A stretch of DNA of 64,000 bases from Planktothricoides raciborskii GIHE-MW2 (GCF_040564635.1 NZ_CP159837.1:6311001-6375000), one strand, 5' to 3'; shown: positions 43,762-53,870, counted from the stretch's first letter. Made by a program: numbers and translations. The notes: generated from the sequence alone by a model not told the origin.

Positions 43762-45738
43762 ATGAGCAATCCCAATTCTGTTCTGACAGAGGTGCTAAAA
43801 GTCTTACCTCAGCTACGTCCACAAATTTACTTTAAAACTTCTCTAACGGCCTTGTCCCATGCGATGGAAGATCAGGTTTTGGCAGGGACAGAGAAGCCTT
43901 TGGTGATTGCTTGCTTTCAACGCGAACGCTTTTATCGTCAGGAAGCCCAGCGATATCGGCGCATTGGACTTAAAAGTAATCAAGTCTATGTCCTCGCAGC
44001 ACCAGATACTAATTTTAAAAATGCTTCGGGTATTCACGAAACAGTTGCTTTTGACCCCAACGATGGTCTATCTCACGAGTGGCATTTAGTGGTGGTGGCA
44101 CAAACTTATGCTACTTGCTTGGTCTGTCGGGAACGGGAGGCGGTGGCAAATCTGCCGGACATTGCCGAAATAGATCAAGCCCGTCGGTTTGAGGGGATTT
44201 GGACTTTCGATCGCCGGGTGGCTTGTGAAGCCGCAAAAGTTTTGTTGCAGCGGATTTTGGAGTATCGACCGGAGTTAGCCGAAAAAATTGAGCAAGGGCG
44301 ATCGCTCTTATCAACGACAAAAACTCTAGTCTCTTATGTGAATCCTGACCCATTTGCCGATCGCCTTGTCACTTATTTGCAAGCCTCTCAGTATAAATTA
44401 ATCAAAACCTATCGATCGTTAGCCGAACAAGAACAGCGGGAAAGATCGATTAACCTGATTACTACCGCAATTCGGCGATCGCTTAATCCCGATGAAATCT
44501 TCCAAGTGGCTGCCGAAGAAATTGGCAAAGCCTTGGGGGTTTGCCGTTGTTTAATTTACCGCTGCAAAGCCAGCGATCGCACCGCCACCATTAGCCATGA
44601 ATTTTTAAGCCCAGGAGTAGAGTCTCTCGCGGGGCAAATTTGGCCTCTGACCGAAAATCCCTTATTTCAGGAAGTTGCCGCCACCGCTGAACATATTTAT
44701 ATAGAAAATGCTGCCACTGACCCCAGGCTGGCCGCAGAAAAGACACAAGGCTTTATCCGTCGAGCTAATATTGGTTCTTGGCTATTGGTGCCGGTCTTAT
44801 ATCAAAATCAGCTAGTAGGCATGGTGGAGTTACATCACTGCGGACAATGCTCCAGAGACTGGAGTCCGCACGAATTAGCCTTAGTCGAGGGCATCACCAC
44901 CCAAATTGGGGTGGCTTTGATTCAAGGGGAAGCTTTCGCCCACTTGGAAAGTTTGAACGAACAGCTAGAAGCCTTAGACCGGACTCGCAGCAACCTGATT
45001 GCCATTACCGGACACGAGCTCCGCACCCCCCTTTCCACCATTCAAGTTTGCCTGGAAAGTTTAGCCAGCGACCCGGATATGCCCCCTGAACTCAGGCAAG
45101 TCATGCTGAGTACCGCCTTGGATGATGCGGATCGAATGCGAAAATTAGTCCAAGACTTTTTAACCTTATCCCGCTTAGAAAGTGGTCGGGTAGAATGGCA
45201 TCCAGAACCCATGCCCCTGGAAGAATGCGTCTATTTATCCCTCAGTAGTATCACGACCCGCTATCCCCAAAATAAACGACCAGAGATTATTTTGGCCGTA
45301 CCGCCAGATTTGCCCTTAGTTCGGGCAGACGGTGAATGGTTGGTAGAAGTGCTGACGAAATTAATGGATAACGCTTGTAAGTTTACGCCCCCGAATGGCA
45401 AAATCACCGTCGGCGCCCAGCAGCTTGACGATCAAACCCTGGAAGTGATCGTCAGTGATACCGGACGCGGTATTGCCCGCGATCGCCTCGAAGCCGTATT
45501 CGATCGCTTTTATCAAGAAGAAGGCGCCCTGCGTCGTACTGCTGGGGGCACTGGTTTAGGGTTAGCCATTTGTCGGCAAATTGTCACCGGGTGGCAGGGA
45601 AAAATTTGGGCCACGTCTTCGGGACTGGATCGAGGCAGTGAGTTTCATTTCACTATTCCCCTATTTACTGGCAAGTTAGATCGGCCAATCAAAGCCGCCA
45701 AACAGGGAACAGGGAACAGGAAACAGGGGAGAGAGTGA
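43762..45738 (+). CDS. DICT-GAF sensor histidine kinase
   Basis: A 658-residue soluble kinase from ATG 43762; the longer frame from TTG 43717 is less likely. The N-terminal DICT sensory domain (about 1-190) reads KTSLTALSHAMEDQVLAGTE and IWTFDRRVACEAAKVLLQRI, a module linked to light or phytochrome-type signalling in cyanobacteria. A GAF domain (about 220-395) includes CRCLIYRCKASDRTA. The kinase core has His418 in LIAITGHELRTPLSTIQ, the N box LVEVLTKLMDNACKFTPPNG, DTGRGIARDRLEAVFDRFYQ and GTGLGLAICRQIVTG. The C-terminal tail ends in the heptamer array that follows. No partner regulator is nearby. Confidence 0.88.
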   Translation: MSNPNSVLTEVLKVLPQLRPQIYFKTSLTALSHAMEDQVLAGTEKPLVIACFQRERFYRQEAQRYRRIGLKSNQVYVLAAPDTNFKNASGIHETVAFDPNDGLSHEWHLVVVAQTYATCLVCREREAVANLPDIAEIDQARRFEGIWTFDRRVACEAAKVLLQRILEYRPELAEKIEQGRSLLSTTKTLVSYVNPDPFADRLVTYLQASQYKLIKTYRSLAEQEQRERSINLITTAIRRSLNPDEIFQVAAEEIGKALGVCRCLIYRCKASDRTATISHEFLSPGVESLAGQIWPLTENPLFQEVAATAEHIYIENAATDPRLAAEKTQGFIRRANIGSWLLVPVLYQNQLVGMVELHHCGQCSRDWSPHELALVEGITTQIGVALIQGEAFAHLESLNEQLEALDRTRSNLIAITGHELRTPLSTIQVCLESLASDPDMPPELRQVMLSTALDDADRMRKLVQDFLTLSRLESGRVEWHPEPMPLEECVYLSLSSITTRYPQNKRPEIILAVPPDLPLVRADGEWLVEVLTKLMDNACKFTPPNGKITVGAQQLDDQTLEVIVSDTGRGIARDRLEAVFDRFYQEEGALRRTAGGTGLGLAICRQIVTGWQGKIWATSSGLDRGSEFHFTIPLFTGKLDRPIKAAKQGTGNRKQGRE

Positions 45739-46040
45739 ATAGTGAATAGTGAATAGTGAATGTTGATTGTTGTTTGTTGTTTGTTGTTTGTTGTTTGTTG
45801 TTTGTTGTTTGTTGTTTGTTGATTGTTGTTTGTTGTTTGTTGATTGTTGTTTGTTGTTTGTTGATTGTTGTTTGTTGATTGTTCTTGGTTCTTTCTTCAA
45901 CAACCAACCAAAGAATCCCTACCCAAAGAATCCCTACCCAAAGAATCCCTACCCAACAACAACCAACCAACCCCCAACCAACAACAACCAACCAACCCCC
46001 AACCAACAACCAACCAACAACTAACAACCAATAACTAACA
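45739..46040. repeat. Heptamer arrays between convergent genes
   Basis: GTGAATA units (about 45735-45757), then TTGTTTG/TTGATTG units (about 45760-45890), AGAATCCCTACCCAA three times (about 45911-45957) and CAACCAACCAACAAC units to about 46040, reaching the 3' end of the helicase gene. The two halves are complementary enough to fold back. Confidence 0.85.
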
Positions 46041-49000
46041 ATTCCTCAAACAATTGATCGCCCAAGGTCATTAGTCTCAGGGAAGGATGTTCGTCAAAAA
46101 CTTCGGGATAAAAGGTGACTGATATTTCTTGATTTTGATAGGTTAACTGCCAAATTTTATCGCCTATTGGGGTGAACACAATTCCCCGCGATCGCAAAAG
46201 TTCTGCCATTATTTCCGATTGGGTAAAAAGTTGCTCAATTTCTGCTGGAGTAATCGGAGAAACGGGCAAAGTTTGGCGGATTTCGGCTAAATCTGCCTCC
46301 ACATCCATGCCCACCATTTCATCTAAATCTGGACGTAAAAAGGGGCGATCGCATTCTCGGTCAAATTCTGCCATTAATACATCTTCTTCTTCCGGGTCTG
46401 CACTCATCACCACTTTTTCAATAAAGGTGGGAACTTGGGCTAAAATTGGCTGCAAATGTCCCACCACATTGGTAAATAAATTGATGCGATCGCGCAATTT
46501 TTTATATACTTTGGCCTCAACCGTACCATCATAATAAAAATTATGCACTTTTACCGTAGGATAGCGCTGACCTATGCGATCTAAGCGGCCAATTCTTTGT
46601 TCTACCCGCATCGGATTCCACGGCAAATCATAATTAATTAAAACCCCACAAGTTTGTAAATTTAAACCCTCGCTGGCGGATTCTGTACAGATTAAAACTT
46701 GAATTTCTCCATCTCTAAACATTCGTTTAATTTGTTCTTTTGGCACCAATCGCCACATATACTTAACCTGGTTATTCTTAACCAGGTTATTCGGCGAATT
46801 TACCCCCTCTAGTAACTCCCCACCTCGTCCCGAATAACAAGCCACGCGATCGCCGTATAATTGGCGAATTTGCTCCCGGAGATAATCCATTGTATCCGTA
46901 TATTGGGTAAAAATAATCGCGCTTTCTCGTTCTAACAATTCCTGCCGTAAAGTTTCCAGCAAAAAAGATAACTTACTATCGTCACCCGTATTTTCAAATT
47001 GGCGTAATAAATCTTCTAAATACTCTATCTCTTTCGGATCTACCGGGTTTAATCCAGGGTTTAATCCAGGATTAAAATACTGTTCCAACCCTTGAATCAC
47101 CGCATCATCTGCATCATCTAAATCCGCCAAATCATCAGGAGTAATACTAATCCCTTCTAACCGTCGTTGTAAAGATTCTCTAATCGCATAAAAAGAACTG
47201 GTTAACCGTTTCCGATATAAAGTCATTAAAAAACCTAGGGCTTTCCGGTTCTGTTTTTCCGCTAACTTATAGAAATTTCTCACATAATCGCTTACCGCTT
47301 GATATAGAGGAATTTCCCGATCGCTTTCCAGGGCGATCGCATTATCTTGGACAACCCTTTGGGGAATATCTTGGCTTAACATTCCCCGCTTATAATATTC
47401 CCGCAAAGTATCGCGAGTATGGCGAAACATCAAATCTTTCAGGGGAGTATTCACCGTCAAATATTGGCGGGATAACTGCATAAAATCCGCATTTTCCAGT
47501 AACTTTTTCCCATGCACCAAAGGCTTGCCCCGGTTCCAGGTATCTTGGAGTTGATAGGCTAACACACGGTTATTTTTTTCCAGATATGCTTGGAACCGGG
47601 GGCAAGGTTTTCCCCCAAACTGGAAATAATCGCGAGACATTTCTTGCCAAAATTTTAGCAATTGCTCGTCCGGTTTACTTGACAAGGTAGTAGATAATGT
47701 GCTAGATAATGTGCTAAAATAATTACAGAAGTTATCCCCATAACGCCAATGACCATTTAAGCCCAACAAATCTAGTAAATCAAATACCTCAATAGGGTCA
47801 ATTTGCATCGGCGTAGCGGACAATAAAATTAAAGCCTTGGTCTGGGTTTTTAACTGCTGCATCAGTTGCAATAAACTATTGGGAGTTTCCTGACGGGCTT
47901 GGGGATTTTTGCGGCGGGCATGATGGGCCTCATCTAAAATAACTAAATCCCAAGGTTCTGCCCCTAACAATTCCCCTTGTCTCTCCTTGCGGCGGACTAA
48001 ATGAGAAGAAGCTAAAATGCGATCGCACTGATTCCAGGGATTCCCAGAATTAGCCGAAATTTCCGTTATTTTATCCGCCGACTTAAAGCTACCTTGGCGA
48101 TAACTCCAAAAATCCAAATTAAACTTTTCCCTAAGTTCCTCTTGCCATTGGGGTTGTACCGTTGCCGGGACAAGAATCAACACTCGTTTCACCTTTTGGC
48201 TAACCAACAAATAGCGCAAAATCAGCCCGGTTTCAATAGTTTTCCCCAACCCCACCTCATCAGCAATCAAAAAATTATTCGGGAAACTTGCGGCAACGCG
48301 GCGCAATATTTTTATTTGATGTAACCAAGGTTTAATCGGAATTGACTTTAAGCAAAAATCCAAACACCCCGGATGTTCGTGTATTTTTAACAGGGCATTT
48401 AATAGGTCTGTTTGGTGGGGTGTAGGGGGAAGAGGGGGAAGAGGGGTAAGCCGCCGTCGTGTAGGGTGTAGGGTGTAGGGTGTAGGGAAGAGGGATATTT
48501 CTTTTGTAGGGGCGAATGGCCATTCGCCCCTACGACTTTTCACTTCTCCCCCCACACTCCCCACACTCCCTTCATCCCAACTAGGTCTTTCCCCAGGGCT
48601 ATATCGTAATAACTTTTGGCGAATCGCTTCGGGAACTGCAAATAACTTCACATTCGGGGCTAAATCATGCCAAAGCGTCTCAAACCGATAAACTTCTTCG
48701 GTGACACGCTGCATATCTCGATCGCCTTCCCAACTGCAATAAACATGAAACGACTCGATATTTTGTTCCCAACCACTGAGGGATTCATTATTTGACCCAA
48801 AGCAAACTAACTGATTATATTCTGCATCGGTAAAAATTCCCACTTTCTCATGGAAAATATGATGGCGATCGAGTTGTTGTTCCGGGCTTTCTGGCGTCCC
48901 ATCTTTTTGCAGAGGAATGGCAATTTTTATCTCTAAATAACCATATTGAATCAACCAAGCCAAAATTTCAAAATGTTTCAACTGGGCAAAAGTTTCCGGC

Positions 49001-49296
49001 GGAGTTAAATCTGCATCCAACCGAGAAATCATCGCCTCCCGCAACTCATAGCCTTTTTTAATCGCCTCTAAATCTTGGGGTTGAAATTGGCAACCTAAAA
49101 TCAGGCGCATTTTCCCTTCATTCTGCAACAATCCCCCCAGACCCCCGGCAACTTTACTTAAAATTGCACTATTAAAAAATCCCGATTTGCGATCGTAGTT
49201 TATGGAACATTCCAATGCCGGAATGTAGAAATCAAAAATCGGGTTATCTTCATTACTAGAATAACTTAATTTCCAGCTTTTTTCTTTAAATAGCAT
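46021..49296 (-). CDS. PLD-SNF2 family helicase (candidate defence component)
   Basis: A 1091-residue protein from ATG 49296; the longer frame to 49410 only translates intergenic repeat. The N-terminal part (about 1-240) holds a phospholipase D-like nuclease motif, DRHHIFHEKVGIFTD (about 145-157). The SNF2/SF2 engine follows: motif I ADEVGLGKTIETG (about 345), motif II LVILDEAHHARRKN, motif III LLSATPMQI, and the C-terminal CTESASEGLNLQTCGVLINY, then LPWNPMRVEQRIGRLDRIGQ. Residues about 242-294 are low-complexity sequence encoded by an intergenic-type repeat inserted in frame. Genes for a DUF1156 methylase and a DUF499 ATPase lie upstream on the same strand, the composition of a helicase-methylase-ATPase defence system. 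Confidence 0.88.
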   Translation of the reverse strand: MLFKEKSWKLSYSSNEDNPIFDFYIPALECSINYDRKSGFFNSAILSKVAGGLGGLLQNEGKMRLILGCQFQPQDLEAIKKGYELREAMISRLDADLTPPETFAQLKHFEILAWLIQYGYLEIKIAIPLQKDGTPESPEQQLDRHHIFHEKVGIFTDAEYNQLVCFGSNNESLSGWEQNIESFHVYCSWEGDRDMQRVTEEVYRFETLWHDLAPNVKLFAVPEAIRQKLLRYSPGERPSWDEGSVGSVGGEVKSRRGEWPFAPTKEISLFPTPYTLHPTRRRLTPLPPLPPTPHQTDLLNALLKIHEHPGCLDFCLKSIPIKPWLHQIKILRRVAASFPNNFLIADEVGLGKTIETGLILRYLLVSQKVKRVLILVPATVQPQWQEELREKFNLDFWSYRQGSFKSADKITEISANSGNPWNQCDRILASSHLVRRKERQGELLGAEPWDLVILDEAHHARRKNPQARQETPNSLLQLMQQLKTQTKALILLSATPMQIDPIEVFDLLDLLGLNGHWRYGDNFCNYFSTLSSTLSTTLSSKPDEQLLKFWQEMSRDYFQFGGKPCPRFQAYLEKNNRVLAYQLQDTWNRGKPLVHGKKLLENADFMQLSRQYLTVNTPLKDLMFRHTRDTLREYYKRGMLSQDIPQRVVQDNAIALESDREIPLYQAVSDYVRNFYKLAEKQNRKALGFLMTLYRKRLTSSFYAIRESLQRRLEGISITPDDLADLDDADDAVIQGLEQYFNPGLNPGLNPVDPKEIEYLEDLLRQFENTGDDSKLSFLLETLRQELLERESAIIFTQYTDTMDYLREQIRQLYGDRVACYSGRGGELLEGVNSPNNLVKNNQVKYMWRLVPKEQIKRMFRDGEIQVLICTESASEGLNLQTCGVLINYDLPWNPMRVEQRIGRLDRIGQRYPTVKVHNFYYDGTVEAKVYKKLRDRINLFTNVVGHLQPILAQVPTFIEKVVMSADPEEEDVLMAEFDRECDRPFLRPDLDEMVGMDVEADLAEIRQTLPVSPITPAEIEQLFTQSEIMAELLRSRGIVFTPIGDKIWQLTYQNQEISVTFYPEVFDEHPSLRLMTLGDQLFEELLVIGC
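48414..48570 (-). repeat. Intergenic-type repeat inserted in frame in the helicase gene
   Basis: The segment contains GTGTAGG heptamers (about 48460-48486) and the TAGGGGCGAATGGCCATTCG plus CCCCTACGACTTTTCACTTC module, both identical in type to intergenic repeats at 40590 and 52960. It keeps the helicase frame open and encodes about 52 Pro-, Thr- and Arg-rich residues between the nuclease and helicase parts. Confidence 0.85.
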
Positions 49297-49951
49297 TTTT
49301 TGTTGTTGGTTGATTGTTGATTGTTGGTTGTTGTTTGTTGGTTGTTGGTTGTTGGTTGTTGGTTGTTCATTATTCAATCTGTAGGGGCGAAGCATAAAGC
49401 CTGACGGCATAGCTTCGCTTACCGGGCAAAGAATTTATGGGAAAAAACCAACAATGTATTACCCGAATGCTTCGCCCTAACATTGTTTGTTGGTTGTTGG
49501 TTGTTGTTGGTTGTTGGTTGTTGTTTATTCAATCTGTAGGGGCGAAGCATAAAGCCTGACGGCATAGCTTCGCTTACCGGGCAAAGAATTTATCGGAAAA
49601 AACCAACAATGTATTACCCGAATGCTTCGCCCTAACATTCGGGCAAAGAATTTATCGGAAAAAACAAACAATGTATTACCCGAATGCTTCGCCCTAGCAT
49701 TCGGGCAAAGAATTTATCGGAAAAAACAAACAATGTATTACCCGAATGCTTCGCCCTAGCATTCGGGCAAAGAATTTATCGGAAAAAACAAACAATGTAT
49801 TACCCGAATGCTTCGCCCTACCATTGTTGATTGTTGATTGTTGATTGTTGATTGTTGATTTTTGATTTTTGATTTTTGATTGTTGAACAAAAGAATCCCT
49901 ACCCACCAACCACCAACCACCAACCACCAACAACCAACAACCAACCAACAA
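49297..49951. repeat. Repeat region between helicase and methylase genes
   Basis: Heptamers (TTGGTTG, TTGATTG) flank a block of related units. Two about 115-bp units with GGGGCGAAGCATAAAGCCTG (from about 49373 and 49528) are followed by three 62-bp tandem copies (49637-49698, 49699-49760, 49761-49820). The boundary of each 62-bp copy forms CCCGAATGCT / AGCATTCGGG, a perfect 10-bp hairpin over loop TCGCCCT. The gap contains no gene. Confidence 0.85.
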
Positions 49952-52750
49952 CTAATAACTAATCGTCAATTGTTCATAAACCACCTTAGCCTTAATCTCA
50001 TCCATTGCTGACCACAAATCCAGCAAATTCCGTTCTTCGGAAATGCGTTTTTTCTCATCCCCAATCCGGGGAATAGCCTTCAAAGCAACCTCGATCGCCT
50101 TCATAAAATTATCATTAGTCACCAAATTAGTATCTTGCATAAACTTACGGACTGCTTGGATATCGTTTTCCTCCTCATAAATAGCGACGATCGCGTGGAT
50201 TCCATCCACCAAATAACGGCAAGAAAAATCTTTGGCTTCCGTGGAAAAAGCCCGTTTTTTCCATCGTTGGGTTGGAGTTAAGAGTTTACAAGTACCTCCA
50301 GAAGCACTTAGCAATTTATGAGTTTTGTCCAAGTCGGACACATTAAAACCGCCAATAGCTAAAGCTAATTGTCGCGCTTCATCATAAGGAAATTCGCGGG
50401 CTTTAAAAGCATCCCAAGCCAAAAAATACCATTGAGTTAAAGAGTCAAATCCTTGGGTATCTGTTTGGACTAATTTGCGGAAACGATAAGCTGCGATCGC
50501 TTTTCGGGCTTCCGCAAAAGCCACCTCTGGGCGAACTTCATCCCCACTGCTATTATAAATGGGATAAGACCGACTAAACACATTTAAAGCCGGACCAAAA
50601 GCACTTAAATATAAATCGATTCCCGTAATATCATTATCCTCAAATTCCGGGGCGCGTTGTTCCACCAAATTAGCCACTTCCGGGCGCAAATCATCCCACC
50701 AAGCGGCTTCAGCGTTCGGGTTGCGTTTGCGGCAAACCAGCAACACCGTACTAGAAACAGAATTTTTCTGGGCTTGATGTAAATTTTGGGGATTTTCTGT
50801 GCTCACAGACCAAGAAGCGGTAATTTCAAAACCCGCATCAATTAATGATTTAGTCAGCACATCCCAGGCGCCGGATTCTTTATGATTAAATTGTACCGTC
50901 ATCACCCCATCATCCCGCAAAACTCGATAATATTCGCCAAAAGCCAAGGCCATTTTTGCCTCATAATCTTGGGCTGCTAATTCATCGGCGGAAATGCCCA
51001 TATCCCGAAAACGAGACGGGTTGGCGACGGCTTCTCGGTCTTTATCCGTGAGTTCTGACCAGAATAATTCGGGGAAAATATCCCCTAATGTCCGTTTCAT
51101 CCAAACATAGAAAAAATCGGAAAGATCGGCATAAGGAATTGTTCCATAATAAGGCGGGTCAGTGATAACCGCATCCACAGATTTATCGGCAATATGATAA
51201 AGGCTATCCGCCGAAGCCGCATCAATTTTAATGCTTTTGGGTTCGGTTTCTAGGATACCCGGTAAGCTGAGAGAGTGGGGTTTTGTGCCGAATAAATTAC
51301 ATAAAGGTGTGTAGTCTTTTGCTCCTTCTTCTTGACACGCTTTCCAAAGTTCAGTTGCCCCATTAACTTCTGGATAATTCCACATTAAATTTAATGCGTG
51401 TTGTGTTGATGCTTTTTGAATACAAGCTCTAGCAGCGTTATAAATAACTAATCTACAATTCGCATCAACACATCTATCTAATACTAAAGCCAAATAAGTG
51501 CAAATTGCCTCTACTTTTTCTGGTTCACATTCAGCCCGGATTAACTCCTTCGCTTCGTTGATAATTTCTACATAAGTCACCAAGGTTAAAAGCTGACGCG
51601 GGTTAAATATTTGAAACCATTGTTGACAATAACCAAGAATTTGCCCATGATCGTTTATAATATATTCATTAGGTATTAAATTATTAATTTGCCATTGATA
51701 ATCTTGATTTTTTAAATATTCTTGGCTTAACTTCCATCCCGCTATATCAAACTCATTAGAAAGTCTAAACTCTAAACTGCTTTTTCCTTTTTTATAAGCC
51801 ACTGCATATAACTGATGTCCTAAACCGACAGATTGGGCTTGAGACTTAATCACTTCATCCTCAATAATATTGCCACAAGTAGGACATCTACCCACCCCAC
51901 GACTAACGGTAATGTAATCATCAGGATTGTATTCACCATCATCGGTTTTAATCGTTGTTCCTTTCCCTTTTTTCCCCTTAATTAACTCAAAATCAACCCG
52001 CTTTTCTGTCAGATTGGGAATTGGTTTCACCGCGTACCAATCACTCGTAACTTTTCTAGCTTGTCCTTTTCCAGCATAGTTACTTGTTTTACTTAACCAC
52101 CAATTTGGACTTAAGGGAACCACAGACTGACAACTAGGACAAACTACCGTATGTGCCCATAAATAATTTTGCACAACTTCCTCACTTTCCGGGGTTGAAG
52201 GGAAAAAATCCGCTAATCTTTTCTCCGCTTCATCCCCGACCCACTTCACCCAACGGTCAATATCCACTTGTAAATCGGGGCCAAATTTTACCGGATATTC
52301 CATTGCAGCTTTCATAGTCACAACTGCCACCGGATTCAAATCCGAAGCTAACACATTTAACCCATATCTAGCGGCTTCAAAAGGAATACTCCCCCCACCG
52401 GCAAAAGCATCTAAAACTGTAGGGGTTCGGTTGCCCCAAACTCTCTCACAATAATCATGGACTTTCTGTACTACGGGATATCCTGGAGGCACCTTATAAA
52501 GTCGCAAATTAGCATCAGGTTTTAACCCATCCAATTCTGGATGTAATCCCAGTAAATATTCAAACTCATCTAATGAAATATCCTCTGGTAACAGAGAAGC
52601 CAAAACTGAAGCGCGAGAGAAAGATAACGGCTTCCGAGAATACCAGCGGTGTAATCCTTTAAATGGATTACCCCCATGTTCATAAGCCACCTGTTGATTT
52701 AACAGTTTCACTGGCATAATTCTCTCGATCAATAATCTATCTTTGTTCAT
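49952..52750 (-). CDS. DUF1156-type adenine-specific DNA methylase (candidate defence component)
   Basis: A 932-residue protein. The N-terminal DUF1156 region has NPFKGLHRWYSRKPLSFSRA, a SAM-binding motif in LDAFAGGGSIPFEAARYG, a catalytic DPPY motif in VDAVITDPPYYGTIPYADL near residue 530, and two zinc-ribbon Cys pairs (VVCPSCQSVV, GRCPTCGNII). DPPY methylases of this group methylate adenine N6. It is flanked by the helicase gene and by a small protein and the DUF499 ATPase gene, on one strand. No frameshift is seen. Such methylases are known in defence islands where they are thought to mark host DNA; the target sequence here is unknown. Confidence 0.87.
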   Translation of the reverse strand: MNKDRLLIERIMPVKLLNQQVAYEHGGNPFKGLHRWYSRKPLSFSRASVLASLLPEDISLDEFEYLLGLHPELDGLKPDANLRLYKVPPGYPVVQKVHDYCERVWGNRTPTVLDAFAGGGSIPFEAARYGLNVLASDLNPVAVVTMKAAMEYPVKFGPDLQVDIDRWVKWVGDEAEKRLADFFPSTPESEEVVQNYLWAHTVVCPSCQSVVPLSPNWWLSKTSNYAGKGQARKVTSDWYAVKPIPNLTEKRVDFELIKGKKGKGTTIKTDDGEYNPDDYITVSRGVGRCPTCGNIIEDEVIKSQAQSVGLGHQLYAVAYKKGKSSLEFRLSNEFDIAGWKLSQEYLKNQDYQWQINNLIPNEYIINDHGQILGYCQQWFQIFNPRQLLTLVTYVEIINEAKELIRAECEPEKVEAICTYLALVLDRCVDANCRLVIYNAARACIQKASTQHALNLMWNYPEVNGATELWKACQEEGAKDYTPLCNLFGTKPHSLSLPGILETEPKSIKIDAASADSLYHIADKSVDAVITDPPYYGTIPYADLSDFFYVWMKRTLGDIFPELFWSELTDKDREAVANPSRFRDMGISADELAAQDYEAKMALAFGEYYRVLRDDGVMTVQFNHKESGAWDVLTKSLIDAGFEITASWSVSTENPQNLHQAQKNSVSSTVLLVCRKRNPNAEAAWWDDLRPEVANLVEQRAPEFEDNDITGIDLYLSAFGPALNVFSRSYPIYNSSGDEVRPEVAFAEARKAIAAYRFRKLVQTDTQGFDSLTQWYFLAWDAFKAREFPYDEARQLALAIGGFNVSDLDKTHKLLSASGGTCKLLTPTQRWKKRAFSTEAKDFSCRYLVDGIHAIVAIYEEENDIQAVRKFMQDTNLVTNDNFMKAIEVALKAIPRIGDEKKRISEERNLLDLWSAMDEIKAKVVYEQLTISY

Positions 52751-53071
52751 GGTTGTTTGTTGGTTGTTGGTTGTTGTTTGTTGGTTGGGGTGTAGGGTGT
52801 AGGGTGTAGCCCTTCGGCAGGCTCAGGGTAAGAGGTGTAGGGTGTAGGGGGGAGAGGGTTTAGGGTGTAGCCCTTCGGCAGGCTCAGGGTAAGAGGTGTA
52901 GGGTGTGGGGAAGAGTGAAGAGTGAATAGTGATATTTATGCATAACTTTTAACTTGTACGGGCGAATGGCCATTCGCCCCTACGAATGCATCACTTTCTT
53001 CCCCTACACCCTACACCCTACACCCTACACCCTCCCTTCCCCCTACACCCTACACCCTACACCCTACACCC
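52751..53071. repeat. GTGTAGG arrays with two 24-nt insertions
   Basis: GTGTAGG heptamers split at 52810-52833 and 52871-52894 by the same 24-base element as 15574-15597. They are followed by GTACGGGCGAATGGCCATTC (about 52955-52980) and ACCCTAC heptamers (about 53003-53070). No gene is present. Confidence 0.88.
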
Positions 53072-53497
53072 CTAACTTAATAATACCCGAATCGCCTTTA
53101 ATGCCGAATTGCGTTTACCATGATTAATCTTGCCAAACCAATAATGGGCTTCTTCATCACTCATAGCCATAATTCCCGTGGTAATTTCCTGAATTCTCTC
53201 ACTTTTTGACAATGGCTGCAAGGCTTGGCATAATATCGCCAATCTGACCCCGGAATCCTCTGATAAACTATAAGGGGCTTGCCGTCGTTTCGACAAAGTT
53301 TTCGGATCGTAACTATTGGCTTTTAAAGCCGCATAAATGCTTTGGCGGGCTAACAATAATTTTTCTCCTTTTAATTGGCCAATCCGCTTTGCTGCTGGTC
53401 GTTTTTTCTGTCCGGCTTGTTTGTAAGCACATTGATAAAGTTCCAGGGAAAAATTGTTATCTTTTAGGGGAATAACTCTTAATTGGAATTCTTGCAT
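53072..53497 (-). CDS. Small protein of the defence-type island, unknown function
   Basis: A 141-residue protein between methylase and ATPase genes on the same strand. It begins MQEFQLRVIPLKDNNFSLEL, has a basic helical middle (LKGEKLLLARQSIYAALKAN, KTLSKRRQAPYSLSEDSGVR) and a C-terminal part, IMAMSDEEAHYWFGKINHGK, ending in RNSALKAIRVLLS. There is no signal peptide. Position and intact frame suggest a specific component of the system. I do not recognise a named family. Confidence 0.7.
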   Translation of the reverse strand: MQEFQLRVIPLKDNNFSLELYQCAYKQAGQKKRPAAKRIGQLKGEKLLLARQSIYAALKANSYDPKTLSKRRQAPYSLSEDSGVRLAILCQALQPLSKSERIQEITTGIMAMSDEEAHYWFGKINHGKRNSALKAIRVLLS

Positions 53498-53747
53498 ATT
53501 TTATCATCAATAGGACTTACAAATTATATATAGGATATATAGGGGCAAACACCGCCTGCAAACACCGCCTGCAAACACCGCCGGGGGTTAAAACGATGGC
53601 TGTCTCATAGCACAAGTCGGTTAAAACCGACTGAAATTTATATTTTGAAATCATATAATTTTAGGGAATTTATTCCCCGGCGGGCGGATATCGGGCGGAT
53701 TAATTTTCACATCATATAATTAACCATATAATTTTAGTCGGTTTTAA

Positions 53748-53870
53748 GTAGGTGAACATAATTAATTGCACTTTTCGTTTTCCGCCAATAGGCTTTGGAT
53801 TCCCGCCTTCGCGGGAATGACAGCCTTTCTTCTCGTGGGGTCTGTAGTGCATTTATTTCTGCCCACCTAC
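53748..53870. mobile_element. 123-bp miniature element flanked by TTAA (copy 1)
   Basis: Starts GTAGGTG and ends CACCTAC, with TTAA on both sides (53744-53747 and 53871-53874). The interior has ATTCCCGCCTTCGCGGGAAT. Later copies are at 54040-54162 and 54332-54454; the uninterrupted site is at 54605-54625, where GTCGGTTTTAACCGAC is continuous with a single TTAA. Confidence 0.82.

Noticed and set aside
45739-46040. Several long frames translating TTGTTTG/CAACAAA arrays
   Set aside because: They are translations of low-complexity repeats in all frames.
49637-49820. Possible CRISPR array (62-bp period)
   Set aside because: Whole unit is repeated with no variable spacer part and no cas genes are near.
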